Part shown: piece by piece, positions 51,258 through 59,414 of the stretch
How the letters are laid out: every line of letters starts with the position of its first letter
How positions within the stretch are numbered: position 1 is the stretch's first letter
NCBI GenBank assembly: GCA_900544815.1
Contig: UQWT01000003.1
Location: 1-64,000 of the forward strand
Reading direction: 5' to 3'
Length of the DNA stretch: 64,000 bases
Source of the DNA: an uncultured Bacteroidales bacterium
Lineage (GTDB): Bacteria; Bacteroidota; Bacteroidia; Bacteroidales; UBA932
Notes under the pieces: model-generated
Database searches by the model: none
What the model saw: the letters and a program-made list of their open reading frames with translations, nothing else
Told to the model about the DNA's origin: nothing
Translations under genes and position numbers: made by a program

Positions 51258-53342
51258 ATGAAGAAATTAGCTCTATTTCTGGCAGGTGCGCTCATGTTTG
51301 CGCAGATGCCTCTAAAGGCTGACGAGGGTATGTGGCTGCTGCCGCTACTCCAGAAACTTAACATAAACAAGATGCAGGATCTTGGGTTAAAGTTGTCGGC
51401 CGAGGATATTTATAATTTTAACAACTCATCTCTTAAAGATGCTATTGTGCAGTTTGGTGGAGGTTGTACCGGAGAGATTGTCTCAGACAAGGGTCTGTTG
51501 TTTACAAACCACCACTGCGGATATGCATCTATTCAGGCGTTAAGTTCTGTTGAGCATGATTACCTTAATGATGGCTATTGGGCAATGAACCTGTCTGAAG
51601 AGCTTCCTGTAAACGGGCTTTCTGTTACATTCATAGATAGATTTACAGATGTTACTGCTCAAGTTGAGAAGGCTTTGGCAAAGGCCAAGACTGAGGAGGA
51701 GAAGGAGAAAGCTTTTATGGCTTTAAAGAATAAGTTAGAGAAAGAGGCTGTTGCTGCAGATCCTACACTTAACGCTGTCGTTACGAGTTTTTATGCAGGC
51801 AACCAGTACTATCTTATAACTTCAAGGACATTTAAGGATATACGGTTTGTTGGGGCACCGCCTTCATCTATAGGAAAGTTTGGTGGTGATACAGATAACT
51901 GGATGTGGCCAAGACATACGGGCGATTTCTCTGTGTTCAGGGTTTACGCAGACAAGAACAACAATCCTGCTACCTATTCAAAGGATAATGTTCCATATAC
52001 CCCTAAGAGGTCTCTTATAATATCTTTAAAAGGTATTAAAGAGAACGATTACGCAATGATCATGGGATTCCCCGGCAGGACAACCCGTTTTATGACATCT
52101 TACGAGGCAGATGAAACTCAGCACACAATTAACCCTGTTGCAATTAAGGTAAGAACTATAAAGCAGCAGATATGGAGGGAGGATATGTTGGCAGATCCAA
52201 AGGTTAATATCCAGTATGCCAGCAAGTTTTCAGGATCTTCCAACGGATGGAAGAAATGGATGGGCATGGACGAGACCTTTAACAAACTTAAGGTTATAGA
52301 GAGAAGGGCTGCAGAGGAAACCAAATTTATGGAGTGGGTTAACAAGGATCCAAAGAGGGTGGAGAAATATGGCAAAGCGTTGGAGACCATTAAGGAGGTT
52401 ATTGCAAACAGGAAAGAGGCTACGTATACACATCGTTATATGTATGAGGCTCCATACTCAATAGAATTGGTAAGGGCAACCTCTGCCCGCTATGCCGGAG
52501 ACAAAAAGGATGCTTTCTACAAAGACTACTCTGTTGGCACAGACAAGAAACTGGCGGCAGCAATGCTTAAAGTATTCAAAGAAAATGTTGACCCTAAATA
52601 TCTTTTGGATGTATATTCAACCATAGATACTCAGTTTGGCGGCAGCATAGACAAATATGTAGATTGGCTGTACAGCACCTCTGTTTATACAAGTGCAGAA
52701 AAACTCACACAAGCAGAAAAAGACAACGTGGATCTTTCCAAAGATCCTGCAAACCTTTTGAGAAAAGATATCCTTAATCTGCAGTCTAAACTTATCCCAT
52801 TCATTGAGGCAGGAGAGAAAGAGTTTGAGGAGGCGAGAAAAGCATATGTTGCAGGTGTTCTGGAGATGGGCGGAGACAAGCCTATGTACCCGGATGCAAA
52901 CTTTACTTTAAGATTAACATACGGCAGTGTACTGCCATATTCACCTAAAGATGCCGTTGTATATAACTACTATACTACTTTAGACGGCGTTATGGAGAAG
53001 GAGGATCCAACCAATTTTGAATTTGTGGTTCCTGCGAAGTTAAAGGAGCTTTGGAAAAACAAGGATTTTGGAAGGTATGCAATGCCAAACGGCAAACTTC
53101 CGGTTGCATTCCTCTCTAACAACGACATTACCGGAGGTAATTCCGGAAGTCCTGTTCTTAATGATAAAGGGGAGCTTCTTGGACTTGCATTCGACGGCAA
53201 CTGGGAGGCAATGAGTGGTGACGTTATCTTTGAACCCGAACTACAGAGATGTATAAATGTTGATGTAAGATATGTACTGTTCATCATAGATAAGTTTGGC
53301 GGAGCCGGTTATCTGCTTGATGAGATGAAGTTGACTGAATAA
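51258..53342 (+). CDS. S46 dipeptidyl-peptidase, DPP7 type
   Basis: A 694-residue secreted serine peptidase with a signal peptide (to about residue 21). The His block is [11 protein letters not shown] (85-86), the Asp block [16 protein letters not shown], and the nucleophile GGNSGSP with Ser629. Eighteen residues after the Ser is Gly647 (FDGNWE). In Porphyromonas DPP7 this place is Gly (hydrophobic P1) and in DPP11 Arg (acidic P1), so a DPP7-type preference is expected. It releases dipeptides in the periplasm for amino-acid use. The stop overlaps the mrp start by one base. Confidence 0.92.
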   Translation: MKKLALFLAGALMFAQMPLKADEGMWLLPLLQKLNINKMQDLGLKLSAEDIYNFNNSSLKDAIVQFGGGCTGEIVSDKGLLFTNHHCGYASIQALSSVEHDYLNDGYWAMNLSEELPVNGLSVTFIDRFTDVTAQVEKALAKAKTEEEKEKAFMALKNKLEKEAVAADPTLNAVVTSFYAGNQYYLITSRTFKDIRFVGAPPSSIGKFGGDTDNWMWPRHTGDFSVFRVYADKNNNPATYSKDNVPYTPKRSLIISLKGIKENDYAMIMGFPGRTTRFMTSYEADETQHTINPVAIKVRTIKQQIWREDMLADPKVNIQYASKFSGSSNGWKKWMGMDETFNKLKVIERRAAEETKFMEWVNKDPKRVEKYGKALETIKEVIANRKEATYTHRYMYEAPYSIELVRATSARYAGDKKDAFYKDYSVGTDKKLAAAMLKVFKENVDPKYLLDVYSTIDTQFGGSIDKYVDWLYSTSVYTSAEKLTQAEKDNVDLSKDPANLLRKDILNLQSKLIPFIEAGEKEFEEARKAYVAGVLEMGGDKPMYPDANFTLRLTYGSVLPYSPKDAVVYNYYTTLDGVMEKEDPTNFEFVVPAKLKELWKNKDFGRYAMPNGKLPVAFLSNNDITGGNSGSPVLNDKGELLGLAFDGNWEAMSGDVIFEPELQRCINVDVRYVLFIIDKFGGAGYLLDEMKLTE

Positions 53343-54472
53343 TGAAAGATATTTTAGATATTCTTAAAACCGTGACCCACCCCGCTTACGACAAGAGCGT
53401 GGTGGATCTTGGGCTAATAGAGGATGTTAAGACAGAGACCTCCAATGACGGCAAAGTTGAAAAGGTAAAGTTCAAACTTGTATTTAAAGCTCCCGATGCC
53501 CTTAGTGGAGAGATAAAACGTGCATGCGAAGCAGCCATACAGAAAGCCCTCCCCGGTGTTAAGGTTAGCATAATGGAGCTTGTGCGCGAAAAGGCTGCAA
53601 AGAATGGTACCAATATAAACGACCTTACCAAGGATGATCTTGGCGGGATTGGCAAAATTATAGCCGTAGCCTCCGGCAAGGGTGGTGTTGGAAAATCTAC
53701 TGTATCTGTGAATCTTGCCATAACTCTCGCAAAGATGGGGTATAAGGTTGGTCTTGCAGATGCAGATGTTTACGGCCCTTCTATTCCAAAGATGACCCAC
53801 ACAGAGGGGGAGATCCCTAATGTGGAGTTTATCTACGAAGATGGCTACACAGATGATGGTACAGCAGAAAGCCTTACCCGGCAGGGCGTTGCAAACCGTC
53901 ATGGCAAATGTGTAAAACAGCTCATTGTCCCAATTGAAAAATATGGGGTAAAATGGATGAGTATAGGTTACTTTGCCGCACCGGAACAGGCTCTTATCTG
54001 GAGAGGCCCAATGGCATGCAATGCTTTAAAACAGATGATCTTGCAGGTAAAATGGGGAGAGCCGGACTTTCTGCTTATAGATCTGCCGCCGGGAACAGGC
54101 GACATACACATAACATTGGTACACGATATTCCGCTTACAGGTGCTGTTATAGTTACAACGCCACAGGATGTGGCGCTTGCAGATGTTGAGAAGGGTATAA
54201 ACATGTACCGCAACAAGGATGTGAACAAACCCATATTGGGGCTTGTTGAGAATATGTCTTGGTTCACACCTGCAGAGTTGCCAAACAACAGATATTATAT
54301 TTTTGGCAAGGATGGAGGAAAGAGAATGGCAGAGAAATATGGCGTTGCACTTCTTGGGCAAATTCCATTGGTACAGAGTATTAGAGAGAGCGGAGATGAG
54401 GGTGAGCCTGCCGCGCTTAAATATGAACCTGTCTACAATGCTTTTAAAGGTGTGGCAGATAAATTAGTTTAG
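53342..54472 (+). CDS. mrp: Mrp/ApbC-family Fe-S carrier ATPase
   Basis: A 376-residue protein. An N-terminal DUF59 (MIP18-like) domain ([26 protein letters not shown]) is followed by the ParA-like ATPase with the deviant Walker [25 protein letters not shown], and [16 protein letters not shown]. Family members carry or insert Fe-S clusters. The CxxC pair that holds the cluster in many Mrp proteins is not present; the region reads [16 protein letters not shown]. The start codon shares one base with the peptidase stop. Confidence 0.9.
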   Translation: MKDILDILKTVTHPAYDKSVVDLGLIEDVKTETSNDGKVEKVKFKLVFKAPDALSGEIKRACEAAIQKALPGVKVSIMELVREKAAKNGTNINDLTKDDLGGIGKIIAVASGKGGVGKSTVSVNLAITLAKMGYKVGLADADVYGPSIPKMTHTEGEIPNVEFIYEDGYTDDGTAESLTRQGVANRHGKCVKQLIVPIEKYGVKWMSIGYFAAPEQALIWRGPMACNALKQMILQVKWGEPDFLLIDLPPGTGDIHITLVHDIPLTGAVIVTTPQDVALADVEKGINMYRNKDVNKPILGLVENMSWFTPAELPNNRYYIFGKDGGKRMAEKYGVALLGQIPLVQSIRESGDEGEPAALKYEPVYNAFKGVADKLV

Positions 54473-54480
54473 GTTTAAAA

Positions 54481-55098
54481 ATGAGACCGAACACAAAAAA
54501 ACTTGATAAGGGGAAAAAGAGTTTTTCACAAAAACCGCTATCTCCGCAGGAGGCAATCTTAAATGAGAAGAAACTGCTCAGGAAAAAAATAAAGGAGCTT
54601 AAAGAGGAGATGAGCCTGCCTGAAAGGAATGCCGTCTCTATGGTTACCCTTGCCAAATTGGAGGCAGAGCCTGAGTTCAAATATGCCCGTACCTTTTTAA
54701 TCTATTTTTCACTTCCCGACGAGATACAGACAGAGGCTTTTATAGACAAGTGGCATTCACTTGGTAAGAGGGTGGTACTTCCTTTGGTGGTTGGGGATGA
54801 TCTTGTCTTAAAGGAGTATGATCCCAAGAAGCTGCAAGAGGGGTATAAAGGAATTTATGAACCCACAGAGGATTCTGCCACGGTTGAACCGTCTGAAATA
54901 GACCTTGCAATTATTCCCGGGGTTGCTTTTGATTATAAAGGTAACAGAATGGGGCGCGGGAAAGGGTTTTATGACAGATTCCTGCCAAAACTCACATGCC
55001 CTGTATGGGGTGTTGCCTTCCCTTTCCAGATGGTTAAGGAGATTCCATGCGAGGAGTTTGATAAGCCTGTAGATAAGGTGTTCTTCATAAACGAATAA
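54481..55098 (+). CDS. 5-formyltetrahydrofolate cyclo-ligase
   Basis: A 205-residue protein: basic N-terminus, then KKLLRKKIKELKEEMSLPERNAVS, FLIYFSLPDEIQTEAFI, KRVVLPLVVGDDLVLKEY, and the signature IIPGVAFDYKGNRMGRGKGFYDRFL. It converts 5-formyl-THF to 5,10-methenyl-THF with ATP. It follows mrp by eight bases and ends the three-gene run. It holds a 10-of-11 match to the dispersed word at 54712-54722. Confidence 0.92.
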   Translation: MRPNTKKLDKGKKSFSQKPLSPQEAILNEKKLLRKKIKELKEEMSLPERNAVSMVTLAKLEAEPEFKYARTFLIYFSLPDEIQTEAFIDKWHSLGKRVVLPLVVGDDLVLKEYDPKKLQEGYKGIYEPTEDSATVEPSEIDLAIIPGVAFDYKGNRMGRGKGFYDRFLPKLTCPVWGVAFPFQMVKEIPCEEFDKPVDKVFFINE

Positions 55099-55167
55099 TA
55101 TATTTACGGAGCTTTTTATGCCGTAGGCCGCTTTTAACGGGGCAGTATAAATGAAATTATTATAAGA

Positions 55168-55203
55168 AAGGGTTAGTTGAACAATATCAGCTAACCCTTT
55201 TCC
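55168..55203. terminator. Bidirectional terminator
   Basis: AAAGGGTTAG ... CTAACCCTTT with an 18-base interior between the convergent cyclo-ligase and fimbrillin-like genes. A and T runs on both flanks. Confidence 0.75.
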
Positions 55204-55226
55204 ATAAAACTACCCTTTAATTTAAA

Positions 55227-56861
55227 TTATTCTGCATCTCTTACACAACGAAGTTGAGCACCGTTATTTACGCTGTTGTTTGCCAATGTAACCCTGCCCT
55301 CCGGATATTTGGCCATAGTGTATGTTGTCATAAGACCGAACATAGAGATACCTGTTAACTTACCATCTTTTTCTGTATGAGTTGCGTATGTAGATGTAAG
55401 ATAATATGTCATTGCAGCCTGTCCAACTATGTTTGTAAGTGACGTGTTACCACTCCATAACTGTGTATTCATATATTGACCTGCTGCAGCGAAATTAGTT
55501 TTACTTCTTGCTCCTGTTCTTACAAAGTTCCAACCTGCAGCATCAAAAGAGGCAACCTTGCCACCATCATATACAGCATCATAGAATAGAGCATCCTCCT
55601 TCTTTACAGGGGCAGAATCATCCTTACCTTTATTAGAGTAGCCGCATAGAGCCAAATAGTCTGCACGGGTTGGAATATGCCAACCTTTAGGGCAGATACC
55701 CTGTACGCCCTCAAAAGATTTCATATTATTTGCATTTACCTCCTTAACGTTTGCAGCAGCATAAAAGTCATACAGATAACCGTATTTCTCAACAGACGCA
55801 TCATCTGTAAGAGCCTTAACATCATTTGCCTTTATTGCAGCAGGAGCTCCTTCATTAACGAATGTGTACGGATACCAGATATGAGACTCCTCTTTAGGAT
55901 CTGCACTTACTGTATATCCTTTTGGAGCATATCTCATTGGCTGAGCCATCCAGATCTGACCGTTAGACAACTTCACAGTGTTGTATTTAACACCGTCATA
56001 CATAAAGTAGTTCTCGTTCAAATGCTCCTCAAATGCCGGAGAATCATCACCGGGAATATCGCCTTTATCGTCCCAATCCTCTATCTCACCACTCAATTTA
56101 ATCTCAAGCCCGCTCTTGGTTACAAGTGCGTTGATATTATATCTTCCACCGGCAACAATCTCTGTTGAAGCAAGTTTTTGAACTAATTCAAGGCCTGATT
56201 TAGTTGTTACCACCAACTCAATCGCAGCGGTCTGAGGAACTATGATTGCCTGATATGCGCTGTTCGCTGTAACCTCCATTGCTGTGATATTAGATGCTGC
56301 AGCCGAGCCTACAGATACAGAAAGGTTTGTAAGGTCTACATTTGCTGTAGGGACAAGTCCTTTTAATACAACAGATGATATATCTGAACCTGATTCGTTC
56401 TTAATCTTGAACACTACCTTTGAAAGCAGATGCTTGAAAACCATTGTAACAGCATTTTCTGATGGCTTAATATTTTCTTGCACTGCACCCATAAGGTCTG
56501 ACGCAGTAAAGCCATTTGCAAAGTTCTGGTCTGCCGCAACAGTAAATGTTGTTGGCACCCCTGTAGAACTATATGGATAATACGCAACAAACTTAGATGC
56601 AGCTTCGCTGTCTGAATACCATACAACATCACCTGTAAATACGTTATTAGCAAAAGTCATCTCTGCATTTGTTACATAATTTTCGGTTCCTTTGATTATG
56701 GAGAGACCTACTTTGTCTCCATTTTCAAAGTTTACATCTGTAGCCTTAGTGATAATAGGGTCTATAGATACCTTTTGATTAGAATAGTCCGGGGCATCAT
56801 TGTTTTTTTCACAAGCTGCCAATGCGGCAAGCGCCACCATGGAAAGTAAAAATTTTTTCAT
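55227..56861 (-). CDS. Fimbrillin-like lipoprotein with FISUMP domain
   Basis: A 544-residue lipoprotein (lipobox ALAAC). Residues about 25-260 form a fimbrillin (Mfa-like) region: PIITKATDVNFENGDKVGLSI, ASKFVAYYPYSS, VTMVFKHLLSKVVFKIKN, AIIVPQTAAIELVVTT and GGRYNINALVTKSGLEIKLSGEIEDWDD. The second half is a Fibrobacter-type major paralogous domain: YNTVKLSNGQIWMAQPMRY, GICPKGWHIPTRADYLALCGY, and the end ANNSVNNGAQLRCVRD. It is likely a surface-exposed pilus-tip or adhesin subunit (inference). It stands alone between two terminator/promoter units. Confidence 0.82.
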   Translation of the reverse strand: MKKFLLSMVALAALAACEKNNDAPDYSNQKVSIDPIITKATDVNFENGDKVGLSIIKGTENYVTNAEMTFANNVFTGDVVWYSDSEAASKFVAYYPYSSTGVPTTFTVAADQNFANGFTASDLMGAVQENIKPSENAVTMVFKHLLSKVVFKIKNESGSDISSVVLKGLVPTANVDLTNLSVSVGSAAASNITAMEVTANSAYQAIIVPQTAAIELVVTTKSGLELVQKLASTEIVAGGRYNINALVTKSGLEIKLSGEIEDWDDKGDIPGDDSPAFEEHLNENYFMYDGVKYNTVKLSNGQIWMAQPMRYAPKGYTVSADPKEESHIWYPYTFVNEGAPAAIKANDVKALTDDASVEKYGYLYDFYAAANVKEVNANNMKSFEGVQGICPKGWHIPTRADYLALCGYSNKGKDDSAPVKKEDALFYDAVYDGGKVASFDAAGWNFVRTGARSKTNFAAAGQYMNTQLWSGNTSLTNIVGQAAMTYYLTSTYATHTEKDGKLTGISMFGLMTTYTMAKYPEGRVTLANNSVNNGAQLRCVRDAE

Positions 56862-56954
56862 TTGTGTATATGTTAATTGTGTTTTAAATTCTATATGATT
56901 TGTTGTTTTGAAGACAGTAAAAGGCAGACCGCTGCCCTTTACAGGCTTTTGCTA

Positions 56955-56962
56955 CAAAGTTA
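56955..56962 (-). promoter_or_regulatory. Fimbrillin-like gene promoter -7 box
   Basis: TAACTTTG on the minus strand; leader of about 90 bases; no clear -33. Confidence 0.45.
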
Positions 56963-57046
56963 AAATAAAAACCATTCTATTGTGTAATAAGATGGTAAAT
57001 ACCGCTTATTTGGTACGCAATGTTGTCAAATGAAAGAAAACGCAAA

Positions 57047-57057
57047 TTGTCGGGAAG
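57047..57057 (-). repeat. Dispersed 11-mer, copy 12 (intergenic)
   Basis: TTGTCGGGAAG on the plus strand, 20 bases beyond the response-regulator stop, in non-coding DNA. It is single, not an inverted pair, so it is not a terminator. Confidence 0.8.
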
Positions 57058-57077
57058 AAAAAAGCTCAAATATATAA

Positions 57078-57791
57078 CTACCTTATTACAAGCCTATAGC
57101 CTACGCTTCGTATGTTGAGTATGGAGACGTTTTTATCTTTCTGCAGTTTATGTCTGAGTTTTGTTATATAGACATTTAAGGAGCGACTGTTAAAATAGCT
57201 GTCATCGCCCCAGATCTGTGTAAGCATATCGGAGGTTGAGGCCGTCTCATTTATATGCCTTGCAAGATATGCCAACACCTCACACTCCCTATACGGCAAC
57301 TCTGTCTGTTCAAACTCGTTTGTACCGACAACACCATAGCCTAATATTCTTTCACTAACATCCAAAGTGTATTTTCCAATCTTTATTGTCTCCTGCAGCT
57401 CTCCTCTCTGTTTTTGCTCCCAACGTCCTGCCAATGAACGTATCCTTGCTATGAGTTCTGCAATGGCAAACGGTTTTTTTAGGTAATCGCTTCCGCCTAA
57501 TTCAAATCCTTTTACAACATCGTTTGTGTCTGAACGTGCTGTAAGGAAAAGTACGGGGATCTTTATTCCATGTCTGTCCAACTCCTTCATAAAGGTGAAC
57601 CCGTCCATTTTGGGCATCATTATATCGGATACAATCACATCTGCATCAAGTCCGTTCAAAATAGCATGCAATGCATCTTCGCCATTAAATTCAAGTGTAA
57701 CTTCAAAGCCGTTTGAATCCAACGTCTCTTTTATTATCTCGGCTAATGTCTGCTCATCCTCAACCAAAAGCACTTTAATTAGAGTATTCAT
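57078..57791 (-). CDS. OmpR-family response regulator
   Basis: A 237-residue protein. The receiver domain (KVLLVEDEQTLAEII, phospho-Asp in VIVSDIMMPKMDG, LFLTARSD, YLKKPF) is followed by a winged-helix DNA-binding domain (LPYRECEVLAYLARHINETASTSDMLTQIWGDDSYFNSRSLNVYITKLRHKLQ). It is the last gene of the GLPGLI-barrel-kinase-regulator operon, 12 bases after the kinase stop. It is of the same general type as Bacteroides RprY; the targets are unknown, and the barrel and GLPGLI genes are candidates. Confidence 0.92.
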   Translation of the reverse strand: MNTLIKVLLVEDEQTLAEIIKETLDSNGFEVTLEFNGEDALHAILNGLDADVIVSDIMMPKMDGFTFMKELDRHGIKIPVLFLTARSDTNDVVKGFELGGSDYLKKPFAIAELIARIRSLAGRWEQKQRGELQETIKIGKYTLDVSERILGYGVVGTNEFEQTELPYRECEVLAYLARHINETASTSDMLTQIWGDDSYFNSRSLNVYITKLRHKLQKDKNVSILNIRSVGYRLVIR

Positions 57792-57803
57792 CGGGAAGAA
57801 AAT

Positions 57804-59402
57804 TTAAATTATTGGAATTTTGATTGTAAAGGTTGTCCCTTTTTTATAGCGGCTCTCCACATTTATGGTTCCGCCGTGCGCTGTAACAACCATCTTTACA
57901 TAATAAAGGCCAAGGCCTACACCTTTTACATTGTAGAGGTCTCCATTGCTTTCGCGGTAATATTTGTCGAATATGTATTTTATTGACCCTTGGGACATTC
58001 CATTGCCGTTGTCTGCCACGACAATCTTTAGTTTTCCGTTGTCTATGCTACAGTTTATTGCTATCTTTACGCTGCTGCCGGAGTATTTTACAGAGTTTTC
58101 CACCAAGTTGAGTAGCATGTTTTTCAGATGGAAACGATCTGCAGTGATGTTGCCGCAATTATCTGTGTTGACAGATATCTCTACAGTCTTGTCTGTATTT
58201 TCGCTGTGGCAGAGCATCTCATCCTTCACCTCCTCTACAAGTTCGGACAGGCTGAATTGCTCTTTATTCAGCTGCATTCCACGCTCTTTCTCCTTTGTAA
58301 GTATTAGGATGCGCTCTATCATGGTTTCCAACGATTTAAGCTGCGTTGATATAACTGCAAGATACCGTTTTCTCTTCTGCGGGTCTTCGTCTGCATTGTA
58401 GTTAAGGAGGGCATCATTTGCTGCATACGCCACAGACACAGGGGTTTTGAGTTCGTGGGTTATATTGTGGGTAAAGTCGTCCTTCATCTCCTCCAATCTT
58501 TTCTGCCTTATGATGGTTCTTAGCAGATAGAGAAACATAAGGCCAATTACAACTATAATGAGCACAGATGAGATTATTATTCCGGCAATATCTTTTATTG
58601 TATCGTTAAACGGATTCTCTATCTCTACTTTGTAGTAATAAGTCTCTTTGCTTGCAGTGGTTGCTAAAGCAGGCTCACCGTTTACAGTGGCTACTGCTAA
58701 GGTATCCGGCATTACTTTGCTGCGTATTATCTTTATGCCACTTTGTGCGGTATCTTTCTTTCCGTCAATCATAATCACCCTGGTATCTATACGATTAGAT
58801 ATTCTCTTATTGACAGACTGCCGTTTGTCTACTCTAACATAATCTGTATCAAATCTCAATAAATTGGATGATAATAATTTAGTTGAGTCCGGTACAAAAT
58901 CTTTTGTGAACAGGACTTTGTTGTCCTCTTTATTGAGCAACGATGAGCGGAATGAGGCAAAAATCCCCTGTTCCCTTAACTTTGTCAAAAGGGTTTGATT
59001 GAATTTGTTAAAATTATTCTTGTCGGGAGTCTCCAAAAAGGTTACAGTAATATTTGTCTTTTTTGTTGAATTTGAGTTAGGGACACTTTTTTCAACGGAG
59101 ATAATCATCCTGCCTTCATCGTCATTGTTAAAAACCTCTATAGATTTTATATTATCTGTGTCCTCGTTAAAGATTGTCTCTTGTATCTGTTTTCTTAAGG
59201 TTTCATCCTGCTTACCAAATCCTCTCTCCACATAGTTCTCGTATGCAGCATCTGTTATGGCGGATTTTACTATGTAGTTAAAATCTGCCAACTTTGCGCT
59301 ATACATCTCTTTAAGCCACAGGATCTGTACTGCAGACAAAAGTATCAAAACCACAATTACTAATGCACTTATGTATTTGAATCTTTTCATGTTAGGGTTC
59401 AT
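57804..59402 (-). CDS. Sensor histidine kinase
   Basis: A 532-residue membrane kinase. It has an N-terminal helix (about 10-28), a periplasmic sensor of about 240 residues, and a second helix (IAGIIISSVLIIVVIGLMFLYLL). Next come the H-box FTHNITHELKTPVSVAYA, then N, G1 and G2 boxes (LKNMLLNLVENSVKYS, IVVADNGNGMSQ, GVGLGLYYVKMVVTAHGG). It phosphorylates the regulator 12 bases downstream. ATG 59390 is an alternative start. The co-transcribed barrel protein suggests that it senses something at the outer membrane or in the periplasm (inference). Confidence 0.92.
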   Translation of the reverse strand: MNPNMKRFKYISALVIVVLILLSAVQILWLKEMYSAKLADFNYIVKSAITDAAYENYVERGFGKQDETLRKQIQETIFNEDTDNIKSIEVFNNDDEGRMIISVEKSVPNSNSTKKTNITVTFLETPDKNNFNKFNQTLLTKLREQGIFASFRSSLLNKEDNKVLFTKDFVPDSTKLLSSNLLRFDTDYVRVDKRQSVNKRISNRIDTRVIMIDGKKDTAQSGIKIIRSKVMPDTLAVATVNGEPALATTASKETYYYKVEIENPFNDTIKDIAGIIISSVLIIVVIGLMFLYLLRTIIRQKRLEEMKDDFTHNITHELKTPVSVAYAANDALLNYNADEDPQKRKRYLAVISTQLKSLETMIERILILTKEKERGMQLNKEQFSLSELVEEVKDEMLCHSENTDKTVEISVNTDNCGNITADRFHLKNMLLNLVENSVKYSGSSVKIAINCSIDNGKLKIVVADNGNGMSQGSIKYIFDKYYRESNGDLYNVKGVGLGLYYVKMVVTAHGGTINVESRYKKGTTFTIKIPII

Positions 59403-59414
59403 GACGCAAAGCTA

